64,000 nt of DNA from Siphonodentalium dalli (Eukaryota > Mollusca > Scaphopoda > Gadilida > Siphonodentaliidae): positions 66,601,897 to 66,665,896 of the forward strand of contig CP136063.1 of NCBI GenBank assembly GCA_032622095.1. The letters run 5' to 3'. Shown piece by piece: positions 12,636 to 25,902 of the stretch (the stretch's first letter is position 1; each line of letters starts with the position of its first letter). The notes below the pieces were generated by a model, which was not told the origin of the DNA, ran no database searches, and worked only from the letters and a program-made list of their open reading frames with translations. The translations under genes and the position numbers were made by a program.

Positions 12636-12699
12636 TAATGTTTCGAATCAATGAATGTTATTGCTATTATAACAACACCCATGCATATATATGTGCAGG

Positions 12700-13300
12700 A
12701 GATACTCGAGCTATGATTCCTCTTATACCCGAGTTGAGGAATATTTACCCAAATCCAAGATGGCGGCCAAAATGGCCACCAGAAATAAAAAATCGCCGAA
12801 AAACGCCGATTTTAACATCAGTGAGCATTATTGTCATGAAAACTCCACACCTGCTTACTATTGTGAGTTGGGAACACTTAGGCGAAGAACTTTCCTTGTA
12901 CCATATCCAAATAAAAGTACCCCAAATCCAAAATGGCGCCCACAATGGCGGACAGATTTTGAAAAATTACCGAAATTTCCTCATATTCACATCATTAGGC
13001 ATTATTGTCAAGACAACTCCATCCATGCGTATAGTTGAGTTGGAAATACTGAGGTGAAGTAATTACCTTACATCTCAAGCAAGAAATGGTTTTCCAAATC
13101 GAAGATGGCGGCCAAAATGGCGACCGAAATTTGAAAATACGCCTACATTCCTTTACTTTCTTAGGATGGGCGTTATTGTTTCGCGATTTCTACCCACCAT
13201 TACATTTTGATATGTATGAATTATTCATTAGGGTTTGGCAAGTGATACCCACAGTCAATATGGCGGCCAAACTGGTGGCCAGAAATTGAAAAGAAGCCGA
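12700..13300 (+). repeat. diverged tandem repeat, period about 190 bp
   Basis: Three to four diverged units, each with an AAGATGGCGGCCAAAATGG phrase (near 12757, 12930, 13103, 13255) followed by a segment with GCATTATTGTCA and CTCCA. The longest frames here (173 and 115 residues) are in different phases of the same repeat and carry no domain, so they are not called as genes. Confidence 0.6.
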
Positions 13301-15480
13301 TATTATCACATACTAATTTCAACTTTTTGTCATAATATCGATTTGTATAGACGAAACGGTACATAATATAAGCCATATATTAGTTCCAATGTAAGTCGTA
13401 GCCTTTTGGAATGATGAAAACCCACAATCGCGATGTGGCATTTCAAAATCCATTCTCCACTAAGGGCTCATACTGGCCGTAACCGTATATAGGTGCGCCG
13501 AATAGTCATATTATGACTTCCAAGAATCAAAACAACAGTACCTGAGCTTATTCTGAATTGTCACATTCAGCATTATCTAGACCCGTTTCCGTCTCTTCGT
13601 CAGATTAATATATCTCACTCACAACAACAGTTTACTACACTTCTTTGTAGAAGGGTGACACTAATCGGAATGTTTCAAACAATACATATGCCGGTGTCCA
13701 GCTCTCGTGTTTGTTTCGAAAGCTTGGAATTCTTAGCGAGCTTCATTCGTGGTATAGCTTATGATATAATTCAGATGCTACTATAGGCGTCATCTTGTGC
13801 GATACACTAGAAAAGTATTCGGTCTATGCGTATTCTAGCTTTCAGAAGGACCTATCTATCTGCGTATTGTCAGCTTTGGTGGACCAATGGGGATAACAAC
13901 GTGTGCACCTGGTGATCTTCCCAAACAGCCACTTCCCAATATATGGTCCATCAATTCGCATACTCATCTAATGCACTGACGTACCCGGACAACTTCTGAA
14001 TATGGCTTCGAATGTTGAAAGCCCGACATTTGACGGATGCATTTCTGCTAAGGCGTAGAAGACCGTAATGCATAATATAGCCAAACTCCTTGAACATGAT
14101 CATAAGAACAAGCTTGTTGGCGTCCAGCAATCGTCTCACCGAACATATCCAAGCAGATGCTAACAATACACACGGTGCTAGTTTGTGGGTATGTGCCATG
14201 ATAGTGGAAATGAAATTGGACCATGGCTGCACCGCCCCTTATTTTGTTATGTTTTAGATTCAGACAGGATCTCATGTGTGGCTTTGCTTTGCTTGTATGC
14301 TAAGATTGTATGTTTCCGTCCGTTTGGAAGCCGTTCTTAAACAGCTGGACCAGGCGTGTGCCATTGGCTACTGCTGCATAATCCCCACCAAGACTGGAGT
14401 ATAGTCTTAAAGGCGATACCTTTGATAGTTTGATATGTCATACTCACGCTGCGTGGTATGGTTCAAGAAAGTACAAATGCTCTTGCATTCAGTTCAACAA
14501 ACGTTGGTACACCAATTGATTTATTGGTAACATCACCATTGCGAACATTTTCCTGCATGAGACATTAACTGCTATATTCTAAAGTTATATATAAAGCTAT
14601 ATGACCATAAAGGTCGCGTTTCCCAACGTCCACAGCCATTGCCATCGAGACTGTAAATTGTTCTTTAAATACATAGTGAAATAAATGCACCACAGTTCCT
14701 GACATTTTCTTGAATAATACCACCAACATACTAACACTAACCCTGAGAGAGGATAACAAAAAACGCATACATTCATGCTATAAAGACATTATCCTTCAGT
14801 CCATCCGACTGTTTTGAGGGAGGCTAGCATAGTATTATCCAGACAAAAATGTACGTAGTTGAATCAGAAAGGCTTCGAAACGGATGTGGAAATACAATCT
14901 TACGGTACTTACCACACCAAATAAAACCGACACGCATGACATTCTATATCTTAAACATGCACCAGGTGTAGGGGTGGTGTATACCGTGGCCCATTTCATT
15001 CCTACTATCATGGCGCATGTCCATAAACTAGCACCGCGAGCATTGTTCCTCTCTGCTGGGAGATATTCGACGAGACAAATGCGGGGCGTCACACAGGTTG
15101 CTTCGGATCATGGTCAAGAAGTGTGGTAGTCTGTACACTATGGTATTCTCCTTAGCAGATATACATCTGTCCAAGGGAATGAGACAGCTAGCAACCTTCG
15201 AAACATTGTCGAAGTTGTCCACATATGCCAATACGTTCGCTGAGTTTGTGAGTTGACGAACCATCTATTGAGAAGTGACTAGCTAACTGGTTCGCCAGGT
15301 GTACATGTCGTTATCCCCATGGGGTATGAGACACATACATAGAGATGACCTTCTGTAAGCTTGTATAGTCATCGGTCATATGCCTTCATAGTTCAAGATG
15401 ACGCACAAATATCATATTGAGCAAATATTTAAAATCGTAAGCTAGACACCGGAAAATGAATTGTTTGAAACGTTATGATT
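13300..15480. other. intergenic; diverged inverted pair at 13990-14260 and 14930-15180
   Basis: The two sub-blocks are diverged reverse complements. Read in matching sense they share a CTATCATGGC.CAT phrase, an AAACTAGCACCG phrase and a GATCATG.TCA phrase. They could be remnants of one old element inserted twice or duplicated in inverted order. No frame in either is long enough or conserved enough to call coding. The remainder is unmatched. Confidence 0.4.
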
Positions 15481-15497
15481 AGAGGGACCCTACTCAC

Positions 15498-17356
15498 AGC
15501 TACCCGTACCGGTACACGTTTTTGAAATCGCAAACTGTTTTACGGGTAGAATTAAGCATATCGACGGGTAATGTATGGTGAGCCAATTGCAGCAAAATAT
15601 ATATGATAGAGAAATTGTTATCCGCATTCGACGTTATACTTGATGTTATGGTCATATGATGGACCTCTGCGAGGATAATGAATTGCATTCACCTGGGACG
15701 AGGCCAAAATGGAATGGATTGGCGTCTTTCTTGGACTCATTTTGGTAACATTTTCAATAATTGGCTTTCATTAGTAATTTCCCAGACCGTTCTAGTTTCG
15801 TCTAGAACAGATGGAATTTTCAGGCTGAGAAAATATGTTATGATAGCACAAATATACAATTACGCTAATTTAATAATCCAACCATTATTCGGTGTAAAAT
15901 ATGTTGTTTTAGACACAGGGTCCAAGAATGTCCTACATGCATGTACTTTTAGTCAGACATAAGACCGAAATTGCCCCTTACTTATATTAGTTGGGGAATA
16001 TATAGTCATATAATTGATACTTGGTTGGAATCTTTCGAAGGGTCTGGCAAGGGAATATTTATCCCAAGAACTCGGATATTTGTCTGGGTCTAAATCCGGA
16101 TGTATAGGTAGAAAAATTAAACTTTGTTAAATATAAATGGTGTTTAATGGTACAATATTCATTATATGGTTTGAATAAAGAGCGTTCAAGTTTGCTTCAC
16201 CTGTATGCCAAACAAAGAAAACAGATAAAAGTCGCTCTGACGACGGTAAGATTGTGCCGAGTATGAGGTGTGTATATCAGTATTTTGTGTCACTATCGGC
16301 CACTACAAATATACAACAGTCTTGAGGTTCAAATGCGCCATGTCCGTTCAAATGTCAAATATCTATATTGAAATGAGAAATCAGTCACCACATAAGATAT
16401 AATAACTGAACGGTTGTATTCAATCGTGTAATACTTTCACGGTGTATTTATGCCCACGCACAAAGGGTCGATAGGGGACGTGGCGAGATGGTTGGGGTGT
16501 TTCACCCCAACTTCTGTCAAATTGTTGAACAGTTGGAAATTATATATACCTATTATAAACACACCAAACATACGTTGAAATTATTCTGTCATTCCGTATG
16601 ATTTTCCAAAAATGTATTAGTGGGGATTTTTTTCATAGTTTTTGACATCCTACTTTTGGTGGAAAGAATTCGGGCTATATGGCCAACAGTTATGTTGGAA
16701 ATATCCAACAAATGTAAAGCTTGAGGAAAGTCTATAATTGATAAATTTTCATGTTCAGATTTCAAAACGTTCTCCCACCAGACCGAACCATGGTCGACCC
16801 GGTATGTCCTGGTCTATCCACATTCAGTGGCTCGTCAAAACTGATAATGAATTTGTGAAAAACAATATAGGGCGTGAATTTACCTGGTGTTAGACCACTA
16901 GATGTTATGATTTTGCAATTTCCAGGTTCATATCTACAAAAATTTTCTCGTTCTGGTCGGCGAGGTGGACCCTTCATTACATGACTTCTTTAACAAGACT
17001 ATTAATCCATTTAGAACAGACTATAGAATAATATTCAGGACATGCAGTGAAGGATCAGTTGGGGGAAAATCAGAGCCCAACGGGGTGGCGGGGTGCATAA
17101 TTGGAATTCCGCACAAACCTCAGTTTGGTGTGTTTCAATTGGTAGGGAATGTGAAGGTGGACACCCCTTCTCAACGCGGAGACCCTCTATAACCACGTCC
17201 CTGTGCCGAGACTGCGTATAGCACCATCAAATAACTCTCTTAATCATAGCATGGCATTACTTGAGTGAAGACCGTTGTCAGTAAACAAATCGGCGTTCCA
17301 TAGTTATCTTAGTGATAGAAGCCGCCTCGACACTTTGAACATAAAACATGGCTTAA
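15498..17356. mobile_element. element A, second copy, left part
   Basis: Closely matches 9745-12368, starting inside the left subterminal CCCGTACCGGTACACG region. The terminal GCGAG repeat is missing. It lacks the nested insertion found at 10362-11085 in copy 1. It stops at ATGGCTTA (17348-17355), and the sequence that follows ATGGCTTA in copy 1 resumes only at 24683. The element has therefore been split by about 7.3 kb. Confidence 0.75.
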
Positions 17357-18415
17357 ACAAGAAAACCATAGTCAGAAATGGTAACGCCACCAAGATTATA
17401 GTATTACATATAAATAGAAATTATAAAAAATACATAAAATATTTTGATAACAATTGCGTTTAAACAAGTAATCCTTCAAATTATTACTAACAAAGCAAGT
17501 AAATGACTGTGGGGTCACTCAACAGATTATAAAGACTTGGACTTAGTATACTGTAAATACTGGGAATGTATATTTTTAAATTTTAGTCTAAAATTTAAAT
17601 GAAATAATTAAAATTTAGCAAGAAGTAAAAGCTAATTTTCACATTTAATTTTTTTTTTTGGTTAAATAAAGGAATAATTTAAATGTAAAATTTGGTTTAA
17701 AAAAATGATTGACCGTGGCTCTTCCAATAATTGCGCGACTGACCTGGTCAATTGTTCTTAAGAAGTTGTTTTGAGAATTACTATGGAGGGAAATAGTTAT
17801 GGCTGTGGCTTCGCAAGTAATTGACTTGGTGACGTGATGTTAACAAATCTGAACTCCAGTAAACCAAGGACGCTCCATACCAAATATAAGGTAAATAAAT
17901 AATTCTTTAGAAGTTGTTTTAATATTTACTATGGAGGGAAAGAATTGTGGTGCTGGCTTCGCAACTATTTGACCCCATTGTAACAAATATAAATATTAGT
18001 CACTCAGGCAATAGATGTATCTATTCTGTATATTAAGTTATTGGGTCTTACGTGTCTTGAGATGTCTAAATATGTTTTGATGGACAGATCGCGCAAGCGC
18101 AAGGGACCCCCGCCAATCGTATCTGTTGTGATTCCAATTGTTGACTTATTAAATATGCACATATACTTAAGAAACAGTCGCGCGCGAAGCGCGCTCCCGT
18201 AGGTCGGTGTTTGGATCCCATTTAATGAAAATATCATTGAAATAATCGGTTTCCCCCCAATAAACATCCATATATTCAATATACATGTTTTTGGAGCAGA
18301 ATTAGGTAGACCATATTGAACGCCATAATTTTGCTGTGGTTAAGTGGTCAATTACTTTGGACATTACTGTATGTAGATGGAGTTATCATTAGACCTCACA
18401 TCCTTATATGGGATA

Positions 18416-18544
18416 CAGTAATGCCCAAAGTAATTGACCACTTAACCACAGCAGAATTATGGGTAATTTTTCAGGATTTAAAATCCGGAAAAATTACCCA
18501 CAATTCTGCTGTGGTTAAATGGTCAATTACTTTGGACATTACTG
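18416..18544. mobile_element. 129-bp palindromic CAGTAATG MITE
   Basis: Near-perfect palindrome from CAGTAATGCCCAAAG to CTTTGGACATTACTG, flanked by TA at 18414-18415 and 18545-18546. Arms pair over almost the full length with a centre at AAATCC/GGA. TA flanks and a CAGT start recall Tc1/mariner/pogo-type MITEs. Confidence 0.8.
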
Positions 18545-18590
18545 TATGTGGATGGAGTTATCATTAGACCTCACATCCTTATATGGGCTA

Positions 18591-18719
18591 CAGTAATGCC
18601 TAAAGTAATTGACAAATTAACCACAGCAGAATTATGGGTGATTTTTCAGGATTTAAAATCTTGAAAAATTACCCATAATTCTGCTGTGGTTAAGTGATCA
18701 ATTACTTTAGACATTACTG
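18591..18719. mobile_element. 129-bp palindromic CAGTAATG MITE, adjacent copy
   Basis: Same palindrome as at 18416, separated by a 42-bp spacer (GTGGATGGAGTTATCATTAG...). A right half-copy precedes at about 18324-18370 with the same spacer type, so element plus spacer is locally tandem. TA flanks are at 18589-18590 and 18720-18721. Confidence 0.8.
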
Positions 18720-19530
18720 TATGTAGATGGAGTTAAGCCTCACATCAGTTTGTTGGGGATTTGGACCTTGACTTGGGACCTTTGGTTTTTAACGCAACAA
18801 ATGCGAGTACACCTTATACACAAATTTCTGATGTAGCCAGAGTTTTTATTGGATAATATGAGTTTGAAGCCTGCTTACATTTCAATATGTTTTCAGTTTT
18901 GTATTGTCTGCAGCAGCTAGAACTCGGCGCGTTGAAGCAAAAGTTATAAAAGAAAAATGTGTACGTAACGAGACTATAATACAAATGAAAAAATAAATTG
19001 AGGGGGGGTGGGCATTACAGGGAACTAAGGGTTGAACCGATATACATATGTAGAGCGATAACGACCAATGTTGACATATTATGCATCTCAACTCTACTGT
19101 TGCAACAAGGTTATAAAATAGGGGGGGGGTTGTCAGAATGTTAGTCATCTCTATATAGTGCCAGAATAGTCATTTATGGACTTCTATAGTGGTACAATAC
19201 AAATTAGAATCAAATGATAAAAATATGTATGTAACACAACTATACCGATGAAAATAAAAATAATAATTTAAGCCGGGATAAGATGTTGGGTTGGTTATAT
19301 GGACTCGGAGAAAAAGGGGTTCGTACCGATGAACTGACATAAATTAGTGGAGCGATGTTGCCATGTAATGCATCGCGAATGTACTAAAGCAGCAATGATA
19401 TAAAATTAGGGGGGGGGGGGTGTCGGAAATTATCTCTATCTCTATAGATGGCACCAGAATTATATAGAAAGGAATAGCAATTGATATACGTATACGGTAT
19501 ACTATAGTAATACCATAGACATATAAGTAC

Positions 19531-21708
19531 AAGAAAACCATAGTCAGAAATGGTAACGCCACCAAGATTATAGTATTACATATAAATAGAAATTATAAAA
19601 AATACATAAAATATTTTGATAACAATTGCGTTTAAACAAGTAATCCTTCAAATTATTACTAACAAAGCAAGTAAATGACTGTGGGGTCACTCAACAGATT
19701 ATAAAGACTTGGACTTAGTATACTGTAAATACTGGGAATGTATATTTTTAAATTTTAGTCTAAAATTTAAATGAAATAATTAAAAGATAAAATTTAGCAA
19801 GTAGTAAAAGTTAATTTTATCATTTAATTTTTTTTTTTGGTTAAATAAAGGAATAATTTAAATGTAAAATTTGGTTTAAAAAAAAAATGATTGACCGTGG
19901 CTCTTCCAATAATTGCGCGACTGACCTGGTCAATTGTTCTTAAGAAGTTGTTTTGAGAATTACTATGGAGGGACATAGTTATGGCTGTGGCTTCGCGAGT
20001 AATTGACTTGGTGACGTGATGTTAACAATCTGAACTCCAGTAAACCAAGGACGCTCCATACCAAATATAAGGTAAATAAATAATTCTTTATAAGTTGTTT
20101 TAATATTTACTATGGAGGGAAAGAATTGTGGTGCTGGCTTCGCAACTATTTGACCCCATTGTAACAAATATAAATATTAGTCACTCAGGCAATAGATGTA
20201 TCTATTCTGTATATTAAGTTATTGGGTCTTACGTGTCTAAATATGTTTTGATGGACAGATCGCGCAAGCGCAAGGGACCCCGCCAATCTTATTTGTTGTG
20301 CTTCGAATTGTTGACTTATTAAATATGCACATATACTTAAGAAACAGTCGTGTGCGAAGCGCGCTCCCGTAGGTCGGTTTTTGGATGCCAGTTAATGAAA
20401 ATATCATTGAAATAATCGGTTTCCCCCCAATAAACATCCATATATTCAATATACATGTTTTTGGAGCAGAATTAGGTAGACCATATTGAACGCCATAATT
20501 CTGCTGTGGTTAAGTGGTCAATTACTTTGGACATTACTGTATGTAGATGGAGTTATCATTAGACCTCACATCCTTATATGGGATACAGTAATGCCCAAAG
20601 TAATTGACCACTTAACCACAGCAGAATTATGGGTAATTTTTCAGGATTTAAAATCCGGAAAAATTACCCACAATCTGCTGTGCTTAAGTGGTCAATTACT
20701 TTGGACATTACTGTATGTGGATGGAGTTATCATTAGACCTCACATCCTTATATGGGCTACAGTAATGCCTAAAGTAATTGACCAATTAACCACAGCAGAA
20801 TTAAGGGTAATTTTTCAGGATTTAAAATCTTGAAAAATTACCCATAATTCTGCTGTGGTTAAGTGATCAATTACTTTGGACATTACTGTATGTAGATGGA
20901 GTTAAACCTCACATCAGTTTGTTGGGGATTTGGACCTTGACTTGGGACCTTTTTTTTTTTAACGCAACAAATGCGAGTACACCTTATACACAAATTTCTG
21001 ATGTAGCCAGAGTTTTTATTGGATAATATTAGTTTGAAGCCTGCTTACATTTCAATATGTTGTCAGTTTTGTATTCTCTGCAGCAGCTAGAACTCGGCGC
21101 GTTGAAGCAAAAGTTATAAAAGAAAAATGTGTACGTAACGAGACTATAATACAAATGAAAAAATAAATTGAGGGAGGGGTGGGCATTACAGGGAACTAAG
21201 GGTTGAACCGATATAAATCTGTAGAGCGATAACGACCAATGTTGACATATTATGCATCTCAACTCTACTGCTGCAACAAGGTTATAAAATAGGGGGGGGG
21301 GGTGTCAGAATTTTAGTCATCTCTATATAGTGCCAGAATAGTAATTTATGGACTTCTATAGTGGTACAATACAAATTAGAATCAAATGATAAAAAATATG
21401 TATGTAACACAACTATACCGATGAAAGTAAAAATAATAATTTAGGCCGGGATAAGATGTTGGTTTGGTTATATGGACTCGGAGAAAAAGGGGTTCGTACC
21501 GATGAACTGACATAAATTAGTGGAGCGATGTTGCCATGTAATGCATCGCGACTGTACTAAAGCAGCAATGATATAAAATTGGGGGGGCCCCGGGGGGGTC
21601 GGAAATTATCTCTATCTCTATAGATGGCACCAGAATTATATAGAAAGGAATAGCAATTGATATACGTATACGGTATACTATAGTAATACCATAGACATAT
21701 AAGTACAA
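19531..21708 (+). repeat. tandem duplication, copy 2 (2.17 kb)
   Basis: Second copy of 17359-19530, joined directly to it. Differences include longer homopolymer runs (T-run near 20951, G-run near 21292), a GGGGGGGCCCCGGGGGGG segment near 21581 and a short deletion near 20670. It carries the equivalent palindromic MITEs at 20586-20712 and 20760-20887. It passes at 21708 into an unrelated CAAGTATCAC segment. Confidence 0.85.
20586..20887. mobile_element. two palindromic CAGTAATG MITEs in duplicate copy 2
   Basis: Counterparts of 18416-18544 and 18591-18719 at 20586-20712 and 20760-20887, each TA-flanked. The first has lost three bases in one arm (ACAATCTGCTGTGC), so the palindrome has decayed slightly after the duplication. 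Confidence 0.75.
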
Positions 21709-22740
21709 GTATCACTCAATAAAATATTTCGTAACATGACTATAGCGATGAAAAAAATAAATAAATTGGACTGGGATTAGAGATTGGGTTGGTTATATGT
21801 GGATAATTGGATATGGAATTCATACCGATGAAATGATACAAATTAGTGGAGCGATAAAGACCAATGTTGACACTTAGTCAGGCTACGCGGGGGAAATAGG
21901 GGTTGATACGATAGACCGAAATAAATTTGTCGAGTGATAATGACCAATGTTGACGTATAAAGTAACGCGACTGTACTGTTGCACAATTATCATGTAGAAC
22001 CAGTCAAATATGGACTCTGGTGCCAATATGGAACAGCTCAGAAAACATTTGAAGGGCCCTAAAATTTATGGGATCTGCCATACAAATCGATTTATGTTGA
22101 TAAATCTCTTATTTTTCAAAATTTTAAGCTGAGACTTGGTGTGTTTGAGTGGGATACGTATATATTCCTAAAATGATAGGATACAGCACATAATTATGTT
22201 TTAGGTGGAAGAAATGAATTTTTTTCGATGATAAAATTTAACAATAAGTTAAATTTTAATAACATGGGATTTGCAAATCAAATCGATTTATGTTGACAAA
22301 ACTGTCATTTTTCAAAATTTTGAGTTGAGAATTCGTGTGTCTGTGTGTAATACTTATATATTCTTAAAATGACAGAGTCCAGCGCGTAATTATCTTTTAG
22401 ATGGAAGAAATTGAATTTGTTTTCGATAACCATCTACGGCCGTACTACGGCCGGGTTTATCGAGTACGCTATTTTATAAACAAACTTTTGTCAATAGCCG
22501 TTTTGGTCAAACTAAACCTTTTTCGACCGGGAAAGCAGATCCGAATAGTAGCTAAGATGTATTTAGATAGAATTATCAAAAGAATTTGACCGATTAGGGT
22601 GCATTTTAAAAGAATCGAGTGGAGAAATCTTGGTGACATTTTCATAAAACACGCCGATAATTCCAAAGATAAAAGATGGCGGTTACTACAAAAAAAACAG
22701 ACATGCGCACTCCAATTAAAATTACCCATAATTCAGTTCA
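21709..22740 (+). repeat. duplicated block, copy 1 (partner 23314-24300)
   Basis: Begins AAGTATCACTCAATAAAAT and matches 23309 onward. It contains two diverged versions of a roughly 175-bp unit (CAAATCGATTTATGTTGA, TTTTTCAAAATTTTAA, CCTAAAATGATAGG phrases), then a segment with TACGGCCGTA palindromes and ACCTTTTTCGACCGGGAAAG. A 62-residue frame at 22401-22589 does not persist intact in the partner copy, so it is not called coding. Confidence 0.7.
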
Positions 22741-23310
22741 CTACACCAGGGGCTCCCAACAGGTTATACAATATTTTCAGGCTATCAGATTATTTATATT
22801 TTCGACTTTAAGTTTACAATTTGAGCCTGTCCTCACTCTATCGATACGATTTATCATAAACATATTATACACCAGTGGCGTTAACTTTACAACTTCGGCA
22901 TCTACGTGATTATATCGGTACGATTCAGTAAGGTACAAACAATCTCCATAAAATACCCACAATTCAGTTCACTACATGCAGGGGCTCCCAATAGGTTATC
23001 CCCATTTATTATGGGCTCCCAATAGGTTATACAATATTTTCAGGCTATCAGATTATTTATATTTTCAACAAGATATTATTACACCGGTGACTTTAAGTTT
23101 ACAATTTGAGCCTGTCCTGACTCTATCGATAGGATTTATCATATTTTCATAAACGTATTATACACCGCTGGCGTTAACTTTACAATTTCGGCATCTACGT
23201 GATTATATCGGTACGATTGAGTAAGGTACAAACAATCTCCAAGGATACATTCGCCCTGTACTCCATGCGATATAAAAAAACCAAATGCTAGTAACACCAC
23301 ACTAGGTGGC
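22740..23310 (-). repeat. CGCCAC-end repeat family, reverse orientation
   Basis: Reverse-complement copy of the family at 1427-1990, ending at CTAGGTGGCG followed by TA (23310). It holds two diverged internal units (GGCTCCCAA.AGGTTATAC and TATTACACCGGTGACTTTAAG phrases). Confidence 0.65.
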
Positions 23311-23313
23311 GTA

Positions 23314-24300
23314 ACAAGTATCACGCAATCAAATATTTCGTAACGTGACTATAGCGATGAAAAAAATAAATAAATTGGACTGGGATTAGAGATTGGGTTG
23401 GTTATATGTGGATAATTGGATATGGAATTTATACCGATGAAATGATACAAATTAGTGGAGCGATAAAGACCAATGTTGACACTTAGTCAGGCTACGCGGG
23501 GGAAATAGGGGTTGATACGATAGACCGAAATAAATTTGTCGAGTGATAATGACCAATGTTGACGTATAAAGTAACGCGACTGTACTGTTGCACAATTATC
23601 ATGTAGAACCAGTCAAATATGGACTCTGGTGCCAATATGGAACATCTCAGAAAACATTTGAAGGGCCCTAATATTTATTTAACATGGGATCTGCCATACA
23701 AATCGATTTATGTTGATAAATCTCTTATTTTTCAAAATTTTAAGCTCAGACTTGGTGTGTCTGAGTGGGATACGCATATATTCCTAAAATGATAGGATAC
23801 AGCACATAATTATGTTTTAGGTGGAAGAAATGAATTTTTTTCGATGATAAAATTTAACATGGGATCTGCCATACAAATCGATTTATGTTGATAAATCTCT
23901 TATTTTTCAAAATTTTAAGCTGAGACTTGGTGTGTCTGAGTGGGATACGTATATATTCCTAAAATGATAGGATACAGCACATAATTATGTTTTAGGTGAA
24001 AGAAATGAATTTTTTTCGATGATAAAATTTACAGCATACGTACGGCCGTACTACGGGTTTATCGAGTACGCTATTTTATAAACAAACTTTTGTCAAAAGC
24101 CGTTTTGGTCAAACTAAACCTTTTTCGACCGGGAAAGCAGATCCGAATAGTAGCTAAGATGTATTTAGATAGAATTATCAAAAGAATTTGACCGATCAGG
24201 GTGCATTTTAAAAGAATCGAGTGTAGAAATCTTGGTGACATTTTCATAAACACGCCGATAATTCCAGAAGAAAAAAGATGGCGGTTATCACAATAGAACA
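23314..24300 (+). repeat. duplicated block, copy 2
   Basis: Partner of 21709-22740. The 175-bp unit is present twice and nearly identically (about 23680-23853 and 23854-24030), showing recent local expansion relative to copy 1, where the two units are strongly diverged. Confidence 0.7.
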
Positions 24301-24682
24301 GGCATAATATTACCCATAATTCACCTCACTACACCAGGGGGCTTACCCATAATTCACCTCACTATACCAGGAGGCTCCCAATGGGTTATATATTATTTTC
24401 AGGCTATCAGATTATTTATATTTTCAACAACATATTATTACACCGGTGACTTTAAGATTACAATTTCAGCCTGTCCTGACTATCGATACGATTGAGTCAT
24501 ATTTTCAAAAACATATTATACACCGGTGCCGTTAACTTTACAATTTCAACATCTATGTGATTCTATCGGTACGATTTGAGTAAGGTACAAAAAAAAAAAT
24601 CTTCGTCCACACGACCACAGAATTGGAGACTACCACTGAATATGAAAAACAGCCACACTAGAAACACCACAGTGGTGGCGTA
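24301..24682 (-). repeat. CGCCAC-end repeat, partial copy closing the 7.3-kb insertion
   Basis: Same family as 22740-23310. It ends CAGTGGTGGCG-TA at 24682, exactly where element A sequence resumes (ATGACAAATGTATC). The 7.3-kb insertion therefore ends in this family's terminus. Confidence 0.6.
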
Positions 24683-24948
24683 ATGACAAATGTATCAATG
24701 AGATTTGGCCACGTAATCGTGCAATAAATATTTTAATACATAGCTGACTGTTATTTCATAGAACTAATGTACTTTTGAGTGAGAAAACTTTAGTGAAAGA
24801 CTACCAGTCAACGGGATACATCTACCCGTTCCAAATCCCTATCGCTTTATGTGCTGCATTCAAAGTACGCAAATGACCGTGACGAATTTCACCAATCTAC
24901 CAGAATCTACCGGTACCCGTACCCGTCGAACGGGTATCGCAAACTCGC
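24683..24948. mobile_element. element A, second copy, right end
   Basis: Matches 12370-12635 and ends with ATCGCAAACTCGC then TA (24949-24950). It continues the copy broken at 17356. Subterminal CCGGTACCCGTACCCGTC repeats are conserved. Confidence 0.75.
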
Positions 24949-24950
24949 TA

Positions 24951-25902
24951 CTGTATGATTAATACAAAACACATTCGGGATTCTGAGGACAAGTTCTCCG
25001 AACCCTATATGAACATAGGCCCCTACAATAAGTACAATATATGCTCAAAGGTATAACGAGGAGAAATACAATTGCTTTGGTGTAAGGATAAGATACGATA
25101 GGATAGGATAATTTTATTTACAATACACATATATAGTACAATGGAATTAACATATAACTAGATAACAATGCAGTATATTGCTGGGGGACATAGCCCTGGC
25201 GGGCTGTCTTCCTGCTTCCCCTTCACACACATAGCGCGTGAAGCGTATTGAATAATTTGAAATTCTGGTTATCCATGGTATCTTAGTGTTCAAAGAGGTT
25301 AGAAAGTATGAATACATACACAGATAATTATTAGTCGGGGGCAAGTCCATATATAGAGATAAATGGAAGGTTAATTTGGGATGCTGTCAGTTTGGAAAAC
25401 TGGCAATAGGGAATATTAAGGGATCAATCAGTGGAAGGTATAATCGTATATAGAGGTATAAAGTACTATAAACTAGAACAAGGAGTTCCCCCCCCCCCAC
25501 AACAAGCTGTCGGCCAACAGGATGTCATTCGAACAAAATTTTTTGTGAACATGCTGCAGACCGACGTTCACAACGAAATGTCAATCAAACTGAATTATTG
25601 CTAATTTCAATATATAAGTAACTTTATAATGCGGTTTGTGCAATATTTCATCAACGTTAGCGCTATATATACTTGAGGCAGAATCTGATGTTGAGAACTG
25701 CCACGTAAGTGGTCCTTGTCGGTTTGAAACCCAACGTTACAACTGCATATAACTGTGGTATTGGTAAAGCTCGATCGTGTAACATAACGTGCTTCAAACG
25801 TCATACACTGTCAAGTTTGCACGGCCTTTTGAAGGCATGTTCTAATAGAAAACCACGTGTTGCCAGAATATGAACGGCATGCATCAAAATAAACGAAAAA
25901 TA
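24951..25902. other. intergenic, no recognised gene
   Basis: Unmatched sequence with a short GATA-rich tract (25085-25112) and a C-run near 25490. No exon-like frame was seen on either strand. Confidence 0.45.

Larger units (their letters stand above)
17359..19530 (+). repeat. tandem duplication, copy 1 (2.17 kb)
   Basis: Head-to-tail duplicate of 19531-21708 with scattered substitutions and small indels. It begins AAGAAAACCATAGTCAG and ends ATATAAGTAC. It contains an array of short palindromic CAGTAATG MITEs (18324-18719), G-runs near 19000, 19122 and 19410, and a CGCGCGCGAAGCGCGC palindrome near 18179. No coding exon was recognised; the frames of 60-90 residues are shared only because the DNA is duplicated. 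Confidence 0.85.

Noticed and set aside
12536-13057. 173-residue plus-strand frame
   Set aside because: It spans the end of element A and a diverged tandem repeat, and alternate phases are open equally.
22401-22589. 62-residue frame starting MEEIEFVFDNHLRPYY
   Set aside because: It is not maintained in the near-identical duplicate at 24030-24190 and lacks splice context.
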